A stretch of DNA of 64,000 bases from Diabrotica undecimpunctata. Taxonomy: Eukaryota > Arthropoda > Insecta > Coleoptera > Chrysomelidae. The position numbers and the translations under genes are program-made. The stretch is from contig NC_092805.1 of assembly GCF_040954645.1 (NCBI RefSeq), positions 17,510,741 through 17,574,740 on the forward strand, read 5' to 3'. Shown here one piece after another: positions 11,811-21,445 of the stretch. A model generated the notes under the pieces. That model was not told where the DNA came from. It did not search any database and saw only the letters and a list, made by a program, of their open reading frames with translations. The stretch's first letter is position 1; the number at the start of each line of letters is the position of its first letter.

Positions 11811-12222
11811 GGGGCAAAAGTCCGCATGGGGTAAGAATCCGCACACGCTTTCTAGATGACAGAGCGAATATATTAACTTGATTCACACATGGATCGGTCA
11901 GTACCTTTCGAACAGCGCTGTAGATTATACACGTGTTTCGTGCGGCGGTAGTTAACGAAAATATGAGGTAAGTTTTAAATTTTGCTGTTCTAATCTAATT
12001 TTTTTATTCATTCTTTTGAAGATTGTATGTGTTAAACTATTTTTCTAAAAAGTCTTTTAACTAATTTATGTAAGCCGGTTTATTGCAAATAATGTTAAGA
12101 CACAAAATCTTTAATTTGAGGTTAGTTTGTTCCAAACAAGCCTAGCTAAAATTAATAGTGAACTTTGGGGTAAAAGTCCGCATGTCGGAAGGGGCAAAGA
12201 TCCGCATGCGGATTTTTGCCTC
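11811..12222. promoter_or_regulatory. Left subterminal iterated motifs of the pogo-like element
   Basis: Copies of GGGGYAARARTCCGCATG occur at 11811-11828 (within the TIR), 11828-11842, 12167-12184 and 12191-12208 on the + strand, plus an inverted copy at 12204-12222. The last pair forms a near-perfect palindrome (12191-12222) centred on CCGCATGCGG. Such repeats are the expected arrangement for transposase-binding sites. That role is inferred. Confidence 0.75.
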
Positions 12223-14369
12223 ATTAAGGAAGTTTTTGTTTATTATCTAGAATTTTACTTATTTCATAAAGTTTTTTTTAGAAGTTTGTATAAATTACGT
12301 TTTTGTTTGTTTGTTTGTAAAAATTACGTTTTTGTTTTAGGACGTACAAGAGAAAAAATGAGAACCTAAGACCATTTACAGACGATGTTTTTATGCAGGC
12401 TAAACATTTAAAGGAAAGGGGTCTATCAACACGAGAAATAGGTAGAACTCTTGGCTATGATGAATCTACCATTCGAAAGAGGCTAAAAGCGGACAGAAGC
12501 GTTAATTTCTTGGGTAGATTTCGACCTGTATTTACTCCAGAACAGGAAAAGCAAATAGTGGACCATTGTAAAGCTTTAGACTTACGTTTCTATGGGCTCA
12601 CCCTAAAATCGCTTCGTTTTCTGGCATATCAGTTTGCAGAACGAAATGGTATTCAGCATCAATTTTCTAAGCAATCAAAACTAGCAGGTAGAGATTGGAC
12701 TAGAAATTTTATGAAACGAAACCGCCTTTCACTACGTACACCACGAAAAACCAGTGTAGCTAGGACCATGGGGTTCAACAAACATCAATTGACACAGTAT
12801 TTTCAAAATTTAAAATCTGTCTTGGAGAAATATAAATTTCCAGCGAATAAAATCTACAACATGGATGAGACTGGTCTACAAACAGTGCCAAATAAATTAC
12901 CTAAACATGTTGCTCCCACTGGAAAAAAAGAAGTAGCAAAAAATGTAGCTGCAGAGCAAGGAAGAACTGTGACAGCTGCATGTTCTATGAGTGCAACAGG
13001 ACACTATGTTCCACCATTCTTTATTTTCGCACGCAAAAGACTAAATCCTCTTTTGATAAAGGACGCTCCAACTGGTTCTGTTTTGGCTGTAACTGATTCT
13101 GGATACATGAATTCCGTTAAGTTTCTTCAATTTTTGGAGCACTTTCGCAAATATACAAATCCTTCCGCTGAAAGCCCAGTGCTATTAATTTTGGATAACC
13201 ACATATCCCATACCACTCTAGAAGCCATCACTTACGCAAAAAATAATAACATCCATTTGCTCAGTCTCCCACCTCATAGCAGCCATCGAACTCAACCACT
13301 GGACAGAAACTTTTTTAGGCCATTAAAAGCTTACTATGATGATTTGTGTGATAATTGGACCACATCTAATCCCGGTCAAGTAGTCACAGAATACCACGTC
13401 GCTGGATTATTTAAGCAGGCCTATGAGAAAACTGCTACTATAGAAAAAGCTGTTAATGGATTTAAAATGACAGGTATTTTCCCTTTAGATGAAAATATCT
13501 TTACTGAAGAAGATTTTTTACCTTCTTCAGTAACTGAACAAGAGCAAGAAGAAGTAGATGATCTTGACCGAAATAATAAAGATACACAATTAAGAATTGT
13601 ATTTGACGAAGACAAAAGTCAGGAAAATGACAAAGCAGAAGAACTAAATAGTAAAGCAGAAGAAGCAAGTGGTGAAGCAGAAGAACGAAATGTTGAAAAT
13701 CTACCAGATAGAGCTAGCATTTCAAGTAACCGGGAATCAAAACCCGGAAGCTCGAAAAATGAAATGTCTACTACGTTACCGTCAGATATCATTCCGTTGC
13801 CAAAACTAACAAAAAAGAGAAAACGAACAAGAAAAGGATTGAAATCTACACTTCTGACATCTACTCCACATAAAGAGCAAATGGAAATCTCAGAGCTGGA
13901 GAAGAAATACAAAATAAACGAGAAAAAAAGGAAGGAAAGCATTAAGGAAAATAAAAATACAGTAAGAAAAGTATTTGAAGAAAAACAAAATATACTAAAT
14001 AAAAAGGAATATGAATATTCTTCTGACTCGGACGCGCAAATATCACTTCATGATAGTAGCAGCAATTCAAGTTTTTCTGAAAGTGATGCTGATAATGAAT
14101 TATCCGAATTAAGTCCAGGAGAGTTTGCTATAGTAAAAGTTTACGGCAAAACCAAGGACTCATTTCGAATGTATGTTATGCGAATTACTGTAATAGTAGA
14201 TGAGGGTTACAGTGGTATTTATTATAGAAGGGCACCCAATACAATGCGTTTTTCAGAAACTGAAACAGACATTATAAGGAAACTTTCCAAGCCATTGCTA
14301 GGCAGTTCTGCTAGATTTAAGGACTTTGTGAGCTTTTCAACCGATTTAAGTGATTTAATGTTGCACTAG
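11963..14369 (+). CDS. pogo/Tigger-like transposase (predicted two-exon gene)
   Basis: DDE-family transposase of the Tc1/mariner superfamily, which would bind the element's ends and cut and rejoin DNA in the nucleus. The long exon is open from 12341; its internal ATG at 12393 gives 658 residues. The upstream frame continues as RTYKRKNENLRPFTDDVF without an ATG and starts at a good acceptor (TTTTGTTTTAG at 12340). An ATGAG|GTAAGT at 11963-11973 supplies a start codon and donor in the right phase, so a join of 11963-11967 with 12341-14369 would give 677 residues. Numbered from the internal ATG: a psq-like HTH (residues 1-30, STREIGRTLGYDESTIRKRL), a second DNA-binding region (about 70-120, DWTRNFMKRN), and the catalytic Asps in NMDETG, LILDNH and QPLD. 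An acidic/lysine-rich tail follows, with KKRKRTRKG as a possible nuclear signal, then a small unassigned C-terminal domain. No frame breaks. The splice is inferred. Confidence 0.9.
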
Positions 14370-14489
14370 TTGTAACCTAAAAAGTGTTTCAGCTTTTAAA
14401 AATTTCTTTTATTTTTTATCTTTTTGTGTTTAGGTCATATATTTACTTGTTTGTATGTTTATAAGTTTTTAGATCATGTTTTTTGACAA

Positions 14490-14495
14490 AATAAA
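14490..14495 (+). promoter_or_regulatory. Polyadenylation signal of the transposase gene
   Basis: A canonical AATAAA lies 121 bp after the transposase stop and upstream of the right subterminal repeats. Confidence 0.6.
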
Positions 14496-14552
14496 GATTT
14501 TTATTTGATACGTTGTTAATTTTTATTTTTATAAAATTATTTTTATTCAAAG

Positions 14553-14606
14553 GGGGCAAAGATCCGCTATGCGGACTTTTGCCCCAATTAATGGGGCAAG
14601 AATCCG
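14553..14606. promoter_or_regulatory. Right subterminal iterated motifs of the pogo-like element
   Basis: GGGGCAAAGATCCGC (14553-14567, +), an inverted GCGGACTTTTGCCCC (14571-14585) and GGGGCAAGAATCCG (14593-14606, +). The first two form a hairpin with a 3-nt loop. These mirror the left-end repeats. Confidence 0.75.
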
Positions 14607-14793
14607 ATTTGTAAAATATTGTACTTTCCGCTATAGTTTTTTTTCTTACAGCTGTTTAGCTGTTGTTTTATATTTAGAGCTAAGGGCATTAGTTATCCTA
14701 ATGGCCTGACAAATTTAATATGTATACTGCAATCAAAAGTGTGGCAAATATTGCATATATATAAAGTGCGGACTTTTACCCCCACCTACCTAT

Positions 14794-15000
14794 ATACAAA
14801 AGGAACATTTTTATCAATATTTATTCTCGAGAGAGGAAAAGAGAGAAAATATATCTTCTGTCTCTCTCTTACTCATTATCTTACATATGTAATGGTTTCA
14901 CAGATTCACTCTCATGCAAATTTCCTACGCCGACCGTGCGTATAGAAGTATAATTTCAAAAAACAAAAAAATCAAATCACCAACCAACAAAATCGTAACA
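14794..15000 (-). repeat. Inverted copy of the TGTTAYGA-bounded sequence
   Basis: Read on the minus strand from 15000 it begins TGTTACGATTTT and then shows TTATACTTCTATACGC, TCGGCG and CATTACATATGTAA in the same order as 9312-9400 on the plus strand. It is probably the other terminal part, or an independent copy, of the same repeat family. Confidence 0.4.
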
Positions 15001-15675
15001 TCCTGTATACAGTAATATTAAGTTTGTAAAATATAAACCAGGTATGAGGGATGTTAAGTGTATTTTCGAATTAGTGAATCATAGTTTATTTTTCCTTTAA
15101 AATTTAAACACAAAAGCTACCTTAATTTCACTAAATTACTTTTGGGGGTGGAAACTAGACTTCACTGGAAATTCTGGGGGAAGAACTGGGCTTACACTTT
15201 TTGCCACACGAACAAATCGACTGCATCTATAGTCTGGAATAACGACCAGGGACAAACAAAAGTGAGGTTAAAATGGCACTGGAACACAAACTTTAGACTC
15301 GGCTTCTTAAAATAATAGGAAACTAGAACATGTGGATATCTTTTAAAACCTCACTTAAAACTGTAACTGAACCATTAACTGCCACAATACACTACATATT
15401 TTCGATGAAAAGGGACGAAAAACAGAAAATATTACAAATTCGACAAAAAATTTGGACTCACGCTGAAGTCAACCGCTCTTGACCACGCCTCAGTGAGAGT
15501 GTCGCAATTATCTTTCCGGCGAAACCTTCTCAGCGGTCTAAATGGATGTTTGAAACGTAGTATCGAGAGGCTTAAATCAAAGAAAAATATCAAAGAATAT
15601 GCGTCCGTAATATAAACAAACTTTTCGCAAACATATTTTAATATATACCAAGGAATTTTAAATTGCTACAAAATG
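15001..15675. other. Unassigned stretch
   Basis: No open frame or motif was recognised. Composition is slightly more GC-rich near 15460-15540. Confidence 0.3.
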
Positions 15676-15725
15676 AGGAAAGCATATGTCCAGCAGTGGA
15701 CGCAAAGGGCTGGGTAATGATGATC
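15676..15725 (+). mobile_element. LINE 3'-end scrap
   Basis: The segment GAAAGCATATGTCCAGCAGT GGACGCAAAGGGCTGG followed by TAATGATGATC matches the C-terminal codons and 3' tail of the LINE at 33230-34384 (EAYIQQWM, then GGGGCTGGATGATGATGATG). Only about 50 bp of the 3' end remain. Confidence 0.5.
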
Positions 15726-16549
15726 AATTGTGTATAGGCAAAGGGGACATTCACGGGAAAAAGGACAAATACCAGTGGTTCGACCTTTTATGCAGATAAG
15801 AATTTTGTAAACAAACAATTTGAATAAACTAAAGGTGTCTGTGTATTATAAGGCGTACCACGAACGATTAGAAAATGTATACAGTCATAGGATTAGTGAA
15901 TTAGTTTAGGCAGATATTTACTTATCTTCTTCTCTTAGAAATTGAACAAATTTTTAGAAATGTTGAAATTGCTAGCAGTGGGTTTTTTATGACAACATTC
16001 ACATTAGAAAACGGCTGGAATGAGAGGGATATTTGTGCGTTCTGATTGGTTTAGAAAATATAGAGAGAGGTTTGAGGGTCGATGTGAGTCCTGTTAGGAG
16101 AAGAAATTGTTAATGTGGTTTAAACACCCGGAGACGACACTACAGTTTTTCTGATACGATGGTGCTAATTAGGAGTTTTCAAAAGTAAATTTTGTGAAAA
16201 GTTGTGTTTTGTGTTTGTGGCATGAGTTCCAACTATGGTAGCAGGCAAAAGAAGTTAGAAATAGAAATAGAAACTGGAAAGTACGGACGAGGTAGACAGG
16301 TCACAATCATGTCACATCATGTCACTTTTGAAGAGGAGAGAAAGATATTTCACTTTGAAATTTTCATCAAATTAGAATTATTTTTTTAGGTTTTCCAATT
16401 AGATGTAAGTGGATAAATATAAACTAATCCAAACAATAAATAGTATCAAAAGCAAATCTTTATGTAGTACTGATGGACTATCCATAAAAATTTTCTTAAA
16501 TCTTCCAAAAATTGTGTTGGAAGTCCTGGTCTCACTAATTAATTATTCC
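15726..16549. other. Unassigned stretch
   Basis: No supported gene. A 61-codon frame at 16204-16389 has no recognisable domain. Confidence 0.3.
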
Positions 16550-17711
16550 TTTGAAAAGGTTTAGTTCCAGAGTGCCTAAAGACAGCCATTATTATTCCTC
16601 TTTATAAGGGTGGTGAAAAATCAAACGTCTGCAACTATAGATCTATTGCCTTACTACTGGTCCAAGCCAAAATTATTCACAGGCTTATAAAACCCTGACT
16701 TATGTCCTTTCTCGTTGAAAACAACATTTTATCAAAAACTCAGTTCGGATTTTTATCTAAGAAACGTACCAGTGATGCTGTATTTTCTGTACTACATAAG
16801 ATCTATCAAGCACTAAACAATAATCTTTACACTGCCACTGTTTTTTGTGACTATGCCAAAGCTTTTGATTGTGTAAATAACGACATTTTGGTAAGAAAAC
16901 TAAATTGCTACGAAATTCCAGGTATTTCTTTGAATTGGTTTCAATCTTACTTGAGGAATAGGTTAGGACAATAACAAGGTTTAGTATTGGGTCCCTAACT
17001 TTTCCTTATCTTTATAAATGACATCAATACCCTGGGAACTACATGAAGGAACTCTTCAACCCTTGATTCTTAATAAAAGCCAGATCAGTATCGTCGATTC
17101 TGTAAAATTCCTTCGTATTTTTACAGACAGCAACCTTAAATGGTTCCTTCATATTGATTTGTTAAGTAAGAAACTAGCCTCAGTCTGCTATGCAATAAGA
17201 TCTGTTTTGAAGTAAATCAATTGAGCATCGTCCAAAGTAACATATTTTTCTTTGTTCGAGTCTCATCTTCGATATGGTCTTCTTTTGGGGTTCTAGTACA
17301 GCTGCCCAATCTGATGTTATTTTTAAATTACAAAAAGAGCAATACGGTATCTTCTTGGCCTTAGTTGAATAACACATTGCAGAAGCTACTTTAAAAATCA
17401 TGGGCTTTTAACTCTTCCCTCTTTATATATTTTGGAATCTGTTTGCTTAATTCGTTAACACCTACATGTTTTTTCAGCAAAATCTAATGATGACCTCCAC
17501 CAGAAATTCAACCTTTTGTGTATTTACCCATCCCGTCGACTAAGTTAGTAAAGAAATCTATATTATATTCGACAAAAAAATTATACAACCGTCTCACTTT
17601 TGCAACTTAAATCTGCAACTTCTTTTCTTAAGTTCCGTAAATTGACAAAAGCCTATCTATCTGAAAGACCATATTATTCAGTAAAAGAGTTTCTTTTAAA
17701 GAATAACTAAG
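16550..17711 (+). pseudogene. Decayed jockey-like LINE reverse transcriptase
   Basis: Reading across several frames gives LVPECLKTAIIIPLYKGGEK and NYRSIALL, then ENNILSKTQFGF, a motif A VFCDYAKAFDCVNNDIL, IPGISLNWFQSYLRNR, a damaged motif B region (QGLVLGP with stops), VKFLRIFTDSNLKW, and a tail KAYLSERPYYSVKEFLLKN. These are the successive blocks of a jockey/BS-type RT. Stops and frameshifts occur throughout (for example at 16700, 16972 and 17214). The motif C YADD block is lost in a deletion. The 3' UTR of the same element appears to continue after the foldback insertion, at about 18518-18780. Confidence 0.7.
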
Positions 17712-17898
17712 ACATTATAATACTTTTATGTAGAAGTAACTTAAGTATTTTTAATATTAAAAGTGAAACTGGAACAAACCGGAGATATCCAGGAGTGGCT
17801 AGTATACCTGTTGAATACAAAGCACGTGGTGTTCGTGTGTATTAAGGTATAAAAAATGCTTATTAAAAGCTTAAAATTTTTTATTTTAAAGAAGATCT

Positions 17899-17926
17899 TT
17901 TCGGAATTAAATCATTCCATCATCAG
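17899..17926 (-). ncRNA. Hammerhead-ribozyme-like core (left arm, copy 1)
   Basis: Minus strand: CTGATGA, then TGGAATGATTTAATTCC (stem GGAAT/ATTCC), then GAAA. This matches the conserved hammerhead core CUGANGA / stem II / GAAA. Stems I and III and the cleavage triplet were not verified. Confidence 0.5.
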
Positions 17927-18406
17927 TTTAATAAAAAGTTGTTAAAAACATTGTATGGCCACATAAAAACATTAGAAGGACATCCGTATTAAAATATAAT
18001 CCTCATGGTATTTATCAAGGTAAATGCAATAGACTGTTAACTTGTTGATTATTAAAAACTGAAAATGGGGGCATCTTACATGACCCCCTGTAGCTGGTGA
18101 GGTTTTATCGACTTACATTACCTCTGATCTGTTCTGGAGTCTTTGGGCTAACTGAGAGAAGCCCAAGAAGCCCACTGAAGAGTTAGCCCAAGACTCCAGA
18201 ACAGATCAGAGGTAATGTAAGTCGATAAAACCTCACCAGCTACAGGGGGTTATGTAAGATGCCTCCATTTTCAGTTTTTAATAATCAACAAGTTAACAGT
18301 CTATTGCATTTACCTTGATAAATACCATGAGGATTATTTTTTAATACGGATGTCCTTCTAATGTTTTTATGTGGCCATACAATGTTTTTAACAACTTTTT
18401 ATTAAA

Positions 18407-18434
18407 CTGATGATGGAATGATTTAATTCCGAAA
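18407..18434 (+). ncRNA. Hammerhead-ribozyme-like core (right arm, copy 1)
   Basis: Same core as in the left arm, here on the plus strand: CTGATGA at 18407-18413 and GAAA at 18431-18434, with the 5-bp stem II intact. Confidence 0.5.
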
Positions 18435-18517
18435 AGATCTTCTTTAAAATAAAAAATTTTAAGCTTTTAATAAGCATTTTTTACACACGAACACCACGTG
18501 CTTTGTATTTTTAATAT

Positions 18518-18785
18518 ATATTTGGGTATTACATGCAGCAATCTAACGAACTAATAAGTTTAATTAATAAAATCTTACGAACTAATTATGTAATTTGCAT
18601 TTTTTTTTAATTTTGCTATTGATTGTGTATTTTATTATCTTTTATTTTGTAATATTGACGATTTATGTAATTTTTGTAAATTTTAATTGATATTTGTCTA
18701 ACTTTTTGTGAGCTTTGTCCATAAAATTGTACAATTTTCGGTGATAATAAAGCATATTTCTATTCTATTCTGTAATTAATTACCT
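18518..18785 (+). mobile_element. 3' UTR of the interrupted jockey-like LINE
   Basis: After the right copy of the 13-bp duplication the sequence continues with a T-rich 3' UTR ending AATAAAGCATATTTCTATTC TATTCTG, the typical tail of jockey/BS-type LINEs. This supports the foldback element having inserted into the LINE. Confidence 0.55.
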
Positions 18786-19390
18786 TAAAAGGTTATTATA
18801 TTAATAATTACAAAGTTGGACCCACAAAATATTAGATTTAATAGAGACAAGAAAAATAGTTAAAAAATAGAAATGAGTTTATCTACTCTGTAGTGCAGTA
18901 TTATTTTTATTTTGTTTTAGTTACCCTCTTATCAAAACACAAAATATGTTTTTATCATATACTCGATGCAATGTTTTATTAAGAAATAGGTAAATGTTTT
19001 GTTTTAATTTAATTCCTGGAAATAATATCCCAATCTCCGCCTCTTCTACTGTTTCAGTTTTAGTTGGCAATTTGCAATTTGATTTGGAGACGTACGAGAT
19101 TTGATCTAGAGTTCTAAATAAAGTTTATTACAATGAACAGAGAAGTTTCGTTACACAGAAATTATACCTATGGATCTTAAATGAGATATTTGAACGTTGC
19201 GGTACGTCTATAGAAATCTCGGTATATTGTTCATGATAAAGAGAGAGACTATTTACTAATCTGGCCATATTAGACAGTTAATTATGATAAAATAAGCACG
19301 ACGAATAATTATTGCATTATGTAGTTAACGAGAGGTGTGTTAGAGTGCGATAAAAGGAGATGTTTTTAACTTTTATTCTTATTCTAGTAT
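18786..19390. other. Unassigned AT-rich stretch
   Basis: No supported frame, RNA gene or repeat structure recognised. Confidence 0.3.
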
Positions 19391-19800
19391 TTTTATTTAG
19401 GTATATTGCCTGTTTTCTTTAACACTTCATTTTATTCTATTGACATATTTTCATTCCATCTCATTTTGATTGCTTCTTTTTCCCATTGGTGACTTTTATT
19501 GGTGATTTGCATTATTAATTCTTTATTTGTCCATTATTCTCGTTGCTGGTGTTCTTTGTGAGATTCTCATTACATATATCTCCTGGTATATCCTTGTTAT
19601 GCTAGTTTATGGTCTGTTTCAGCAAAGTATATCTTGATAGGCTTAAGTACTAATTTATATAAGCCCGTTTTCGTTTCTAAATTTAGATGTTTGCCTTCTC
19701 ATTTTGTATCGTTAAAGTATTCTGCTGCCTTACTTGCTTCTGCCACTTATTTTCTGATTGCTTTCTCGATTTCTGTCTTTTTTTTCTCTGTCACTAAATA
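19391..19800 (-). pseudogene. LINE RT remnant
   Basis: The minus strand reads KAAEYFNDTK-EGKHLNLETK then TGLYKLVLKPIKIYFAET with one stop. This corresponds to the post-YADD 'MKTKTQIYKTLVRSIMTYGAEN' region of the RT at 7508-8599. Downstream blocks are too eroded to align confidently by eye. Confidence 0.45.
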
Positions 19801-19985
19801 AATTATTCTCTGCACTCTGAATAACTTGCCCGAATATAAAAAGATACAAGCTACAACAAAAACACAGAAACAAAAAGCCAGAAGCACATGGATTAAATTT
19901 TGCACTAGTCTTAACTCTAGCTAAGAGTTAAATTAACCTCACCAGTCTTCCCGGTTGAACCGTGTTGATTATCATTACGCCGAGC

Positions 19986-20015
19986 TTTCGACATCGTCTT
20001 CGATGTCTTCCTCGG
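19986..20015 (-). ncRNA. Hammerhead-ribozyme-like core with perfect 7-bp stem II
   Basis: Minus strand: CCGAGGA, GACATCG-AAGA-CGATGTC (perfect 7-bp stem with tetraloop), then GAAA and GCTCGGCG. The core CUGANGA is met except for U to C at its second position. This arrangement is characteristic of Penelope-like element terminal repeats. Confidence 0.55.
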
Positions 20016-20032
20016 GGCTTCCGACGTCTCAG

Positions 20033-20193
20033 GGTGCGTTCATAACGGAGACCATCGTACCGTCTCCTCGCCTATAATTAGCACTGACGGCGAACGCTCG
20101 CATTTAAAGTAATGCATTTATTTTACCGAAAATCGATTAAATGATACTATCCCATGGCCCGAGCGAGGGTCGGCGCCTCGTTATGAACGCACG
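20033..20193. mobile_element. 161-bp MITE
   Basis: Imperfect TIRs (GGTGCGTTCATAACG at 20033 and CGTTATGAACGCACG ending 20193) are flanked by the direct repeat CTCAG at 20028-20032 and 20194-20198. Non-coding. It sits immediately beside the hammerhead core and so interrupts that older repeat. Confidence 0.7.
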
Positions 20194-20563
20194 CTCAGTC
20201 TTCCGAGTCCGCAGACACTACTACAAGAATCACTTATCAAAGCCTTACTGGTGCTGGGAATAGAGGATCATTTATACTGTCGAAGGTGACGTGGCTTGCC
20301 GTGGGGCCAGCGTAAAAATTGGCGAAGCGATTGGCGCAGGGGTTATTAGTACACTCTACAGTCTTCAGATTAATACGCCTTACCTGCCTCAGACCTACTG
20401 ACCTTTAGTTCAAAACAAGCCCTAATCCAAAACGGTTACCGTAAAAATCACATCAGTAAGAGCTTCCACAGACATCAGTCTCCCACTCAAACTGAGAAAA
20501 TGATGTAGACAGCAACCAAAAAGACCCAGAAGAGATAAAGCAAGAAGACCGTAATTAAGGCGA

Positions 20564-20880
20564 AATATCTATAACAGAAATAAAAGAAATTATACAGAAA
20601 CGAAAGGTAAGGTGACTGGATTTGATAAAATCACAGCGTAAATGCTACAAAACATGGGCGACAAAGGCATTGAATTTCTAACAAAAGTTTGAAATAAGAC
20701 AAGGTGAGAGCAAAACACCAAACGATAAGGAAGTGGGAGTTATTCTACATATCTTTAAAAAATGAAATTTAAGGATTAATAAAGAGGAAACGAATGGTAT
20801 GCGGAAAAAATAGAAAACAAACGAAGATAAAAATTAACGTAAATACACTCGAACAAGTCAAAACCTATAAATACTTAATT
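20564..20880 (+). pseudogene. LINE RT fragment
   Basis: Blocks in changing frames read EI-EIIQKRK, TGFDKITA-like, NMGDKGIEFLTK, PNDKEVGVILHIFKK, and later NTLEQVKTYKYL. These match the N-terminal RT region ('GLD-IT-EML', 'W-VGVI-PI-KKGD') and the C-terminal 'Y-YLG' block with the middle deleted. It ends where the repeat at 20880 begins. Confidence 0.5.
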
Positions 20881-20990
20881 ACTATTTAAATGGGAATAAG
20901 CCACAATTAAAGGTTAAAATACGTTTATTGACGTTTCAATTTCCACTTCGGAAATCGTTCTCAAAATACAAACATTAGTAAATTAAACAA
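20878..20990 (-). repeat. Dispersed Penelope-type terminal sequence, copy 1
   Basis: About 110 bp beginning AATTACTATTTAAATGGGAA and including TTGACGTTTCAATTTCCACT TCGGAAATCGTTCTC. It recurs almost unchanged at 27219-27335. The minus-strand read contains a possible degenerate hammerhead core (GAGAA, stem ATTTCC/GGAAAT, GAAA-CGTC). Confidence 0.75.
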
Positions 20991-21445
20991 ATTTTGTTTT
21001 CTGTTACTTAGTGAAAAATTCTTCTAATATTTTAATTTTATCTGACTCATCTATATTGACAATTCAGACATACATTATACATTTTAAAGTAAACGACTTT
21101 AGAATGATATTGCCAATATTGTTGAGATGCGTTCCTTGGACGACTTTACTTATAAGATAGTTCTTTCGATTACATGAAATCAACTTTAACTTGAGAATAT
21201 CCGTCAGAAAAGATCATAACCTGTAATTCGTCTTTAAAAAGACAAATACATGCCATGATGACAGTAAAATTCTCCTGTTAGTGATTCCATAGTAAATTAT
21301 GAGGAAAAACCAGGAAAAAAACCTCATAATACTATCCCGACATGGTAAGTATGTGATCGTGCATTTAGTTTACCTTCAATAAACACCAAATTCTGATTTT
21401 ATATGTTTGTTATTTAAAAAACATAAATGATGTATTCTCTATATG
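20991..21445. other. Probable flanking part of a Penelope-like element; no gene seen
   Basis: Lies between the terminal repeat and the GIY-YIG fragment. No frame is supported. Confidence 0.3.

Larger units (their letters stand above)
11803..14790 (+). mobile_element. pogo/Tigger-like DNA transposon, complete with TIRs and TA flanks
   Basis: A 2988-bp element. Left TIR 11803-11826 (GGTAGGTGGGGGCAAAAGTC CGCA) and right TIR 14767-14790 are inverted copies differing at one base. TA dinucleotides flank both ends (11801-11802 and 14791-14792), the target duplication expected for Tc1/mariner/pogo elements. Subterminal regions carry further copies of the GGGGCAAA-(G/A)(T/A)TCCGC core in both orientations. 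A single long transposase gene fills the middle, with an AATAAA signal at 14490. TIRs, gene and flanks all look intact, so this is the best candidate in the window for a recently active element. It inserted beside a (TA)n tract, inside or next to the TGTTAYGA-bounded sequence. Confidence 0.93.
17758..18504. mobile_element. Palindromic foldback element with hammerhead-like cores (copy 1)
   Basis: A 747-bp insertion flanked by the 13-bp direct repeat GTATTTTTAATAT (17745-17757 and 18505-18517). Apart from about 58 bp unique to its left end, it is one long inverted repeat: left arm about 17816-18153, right arm 18181-18507, separated by a 27-nt loop. Arms differ by a few indels (the left has TATTAAGGTATAAAA, missing on the right). 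Each arm contains CUGAUGA, a GGAAU/AUUCC stem and GAAA, in the orientation reading outward. It interrupts a jockey-like LINE. No coding capacity. The family is repeated at 35493-36172. Confidence 0.85.
19801..20563. other. Penelope-type terminal repeat remnant with MITE; otherwise unassigned
   Basis: A locally GC-rich segment. It contains a hammerhead-like core (19986-20015) and a 161-bp MITE (20033-20193), described separately. No coding frame was supported. Confidence 0.4.

Noticed and set aside
11575..11859. Open frames made of alternating Tyr-Ile across (TA)n tracts, here and at 22307-22546, 24787-25190 and 36769-37035
   Set aside because: Pure products of TA repeats with no coding evidence.
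18786..19390. Possible CRISPR or other prokaryote-type array
   Set aside because: No spaced direct repeats; the window is eukaryotic and nothing prokaryotic was seen.
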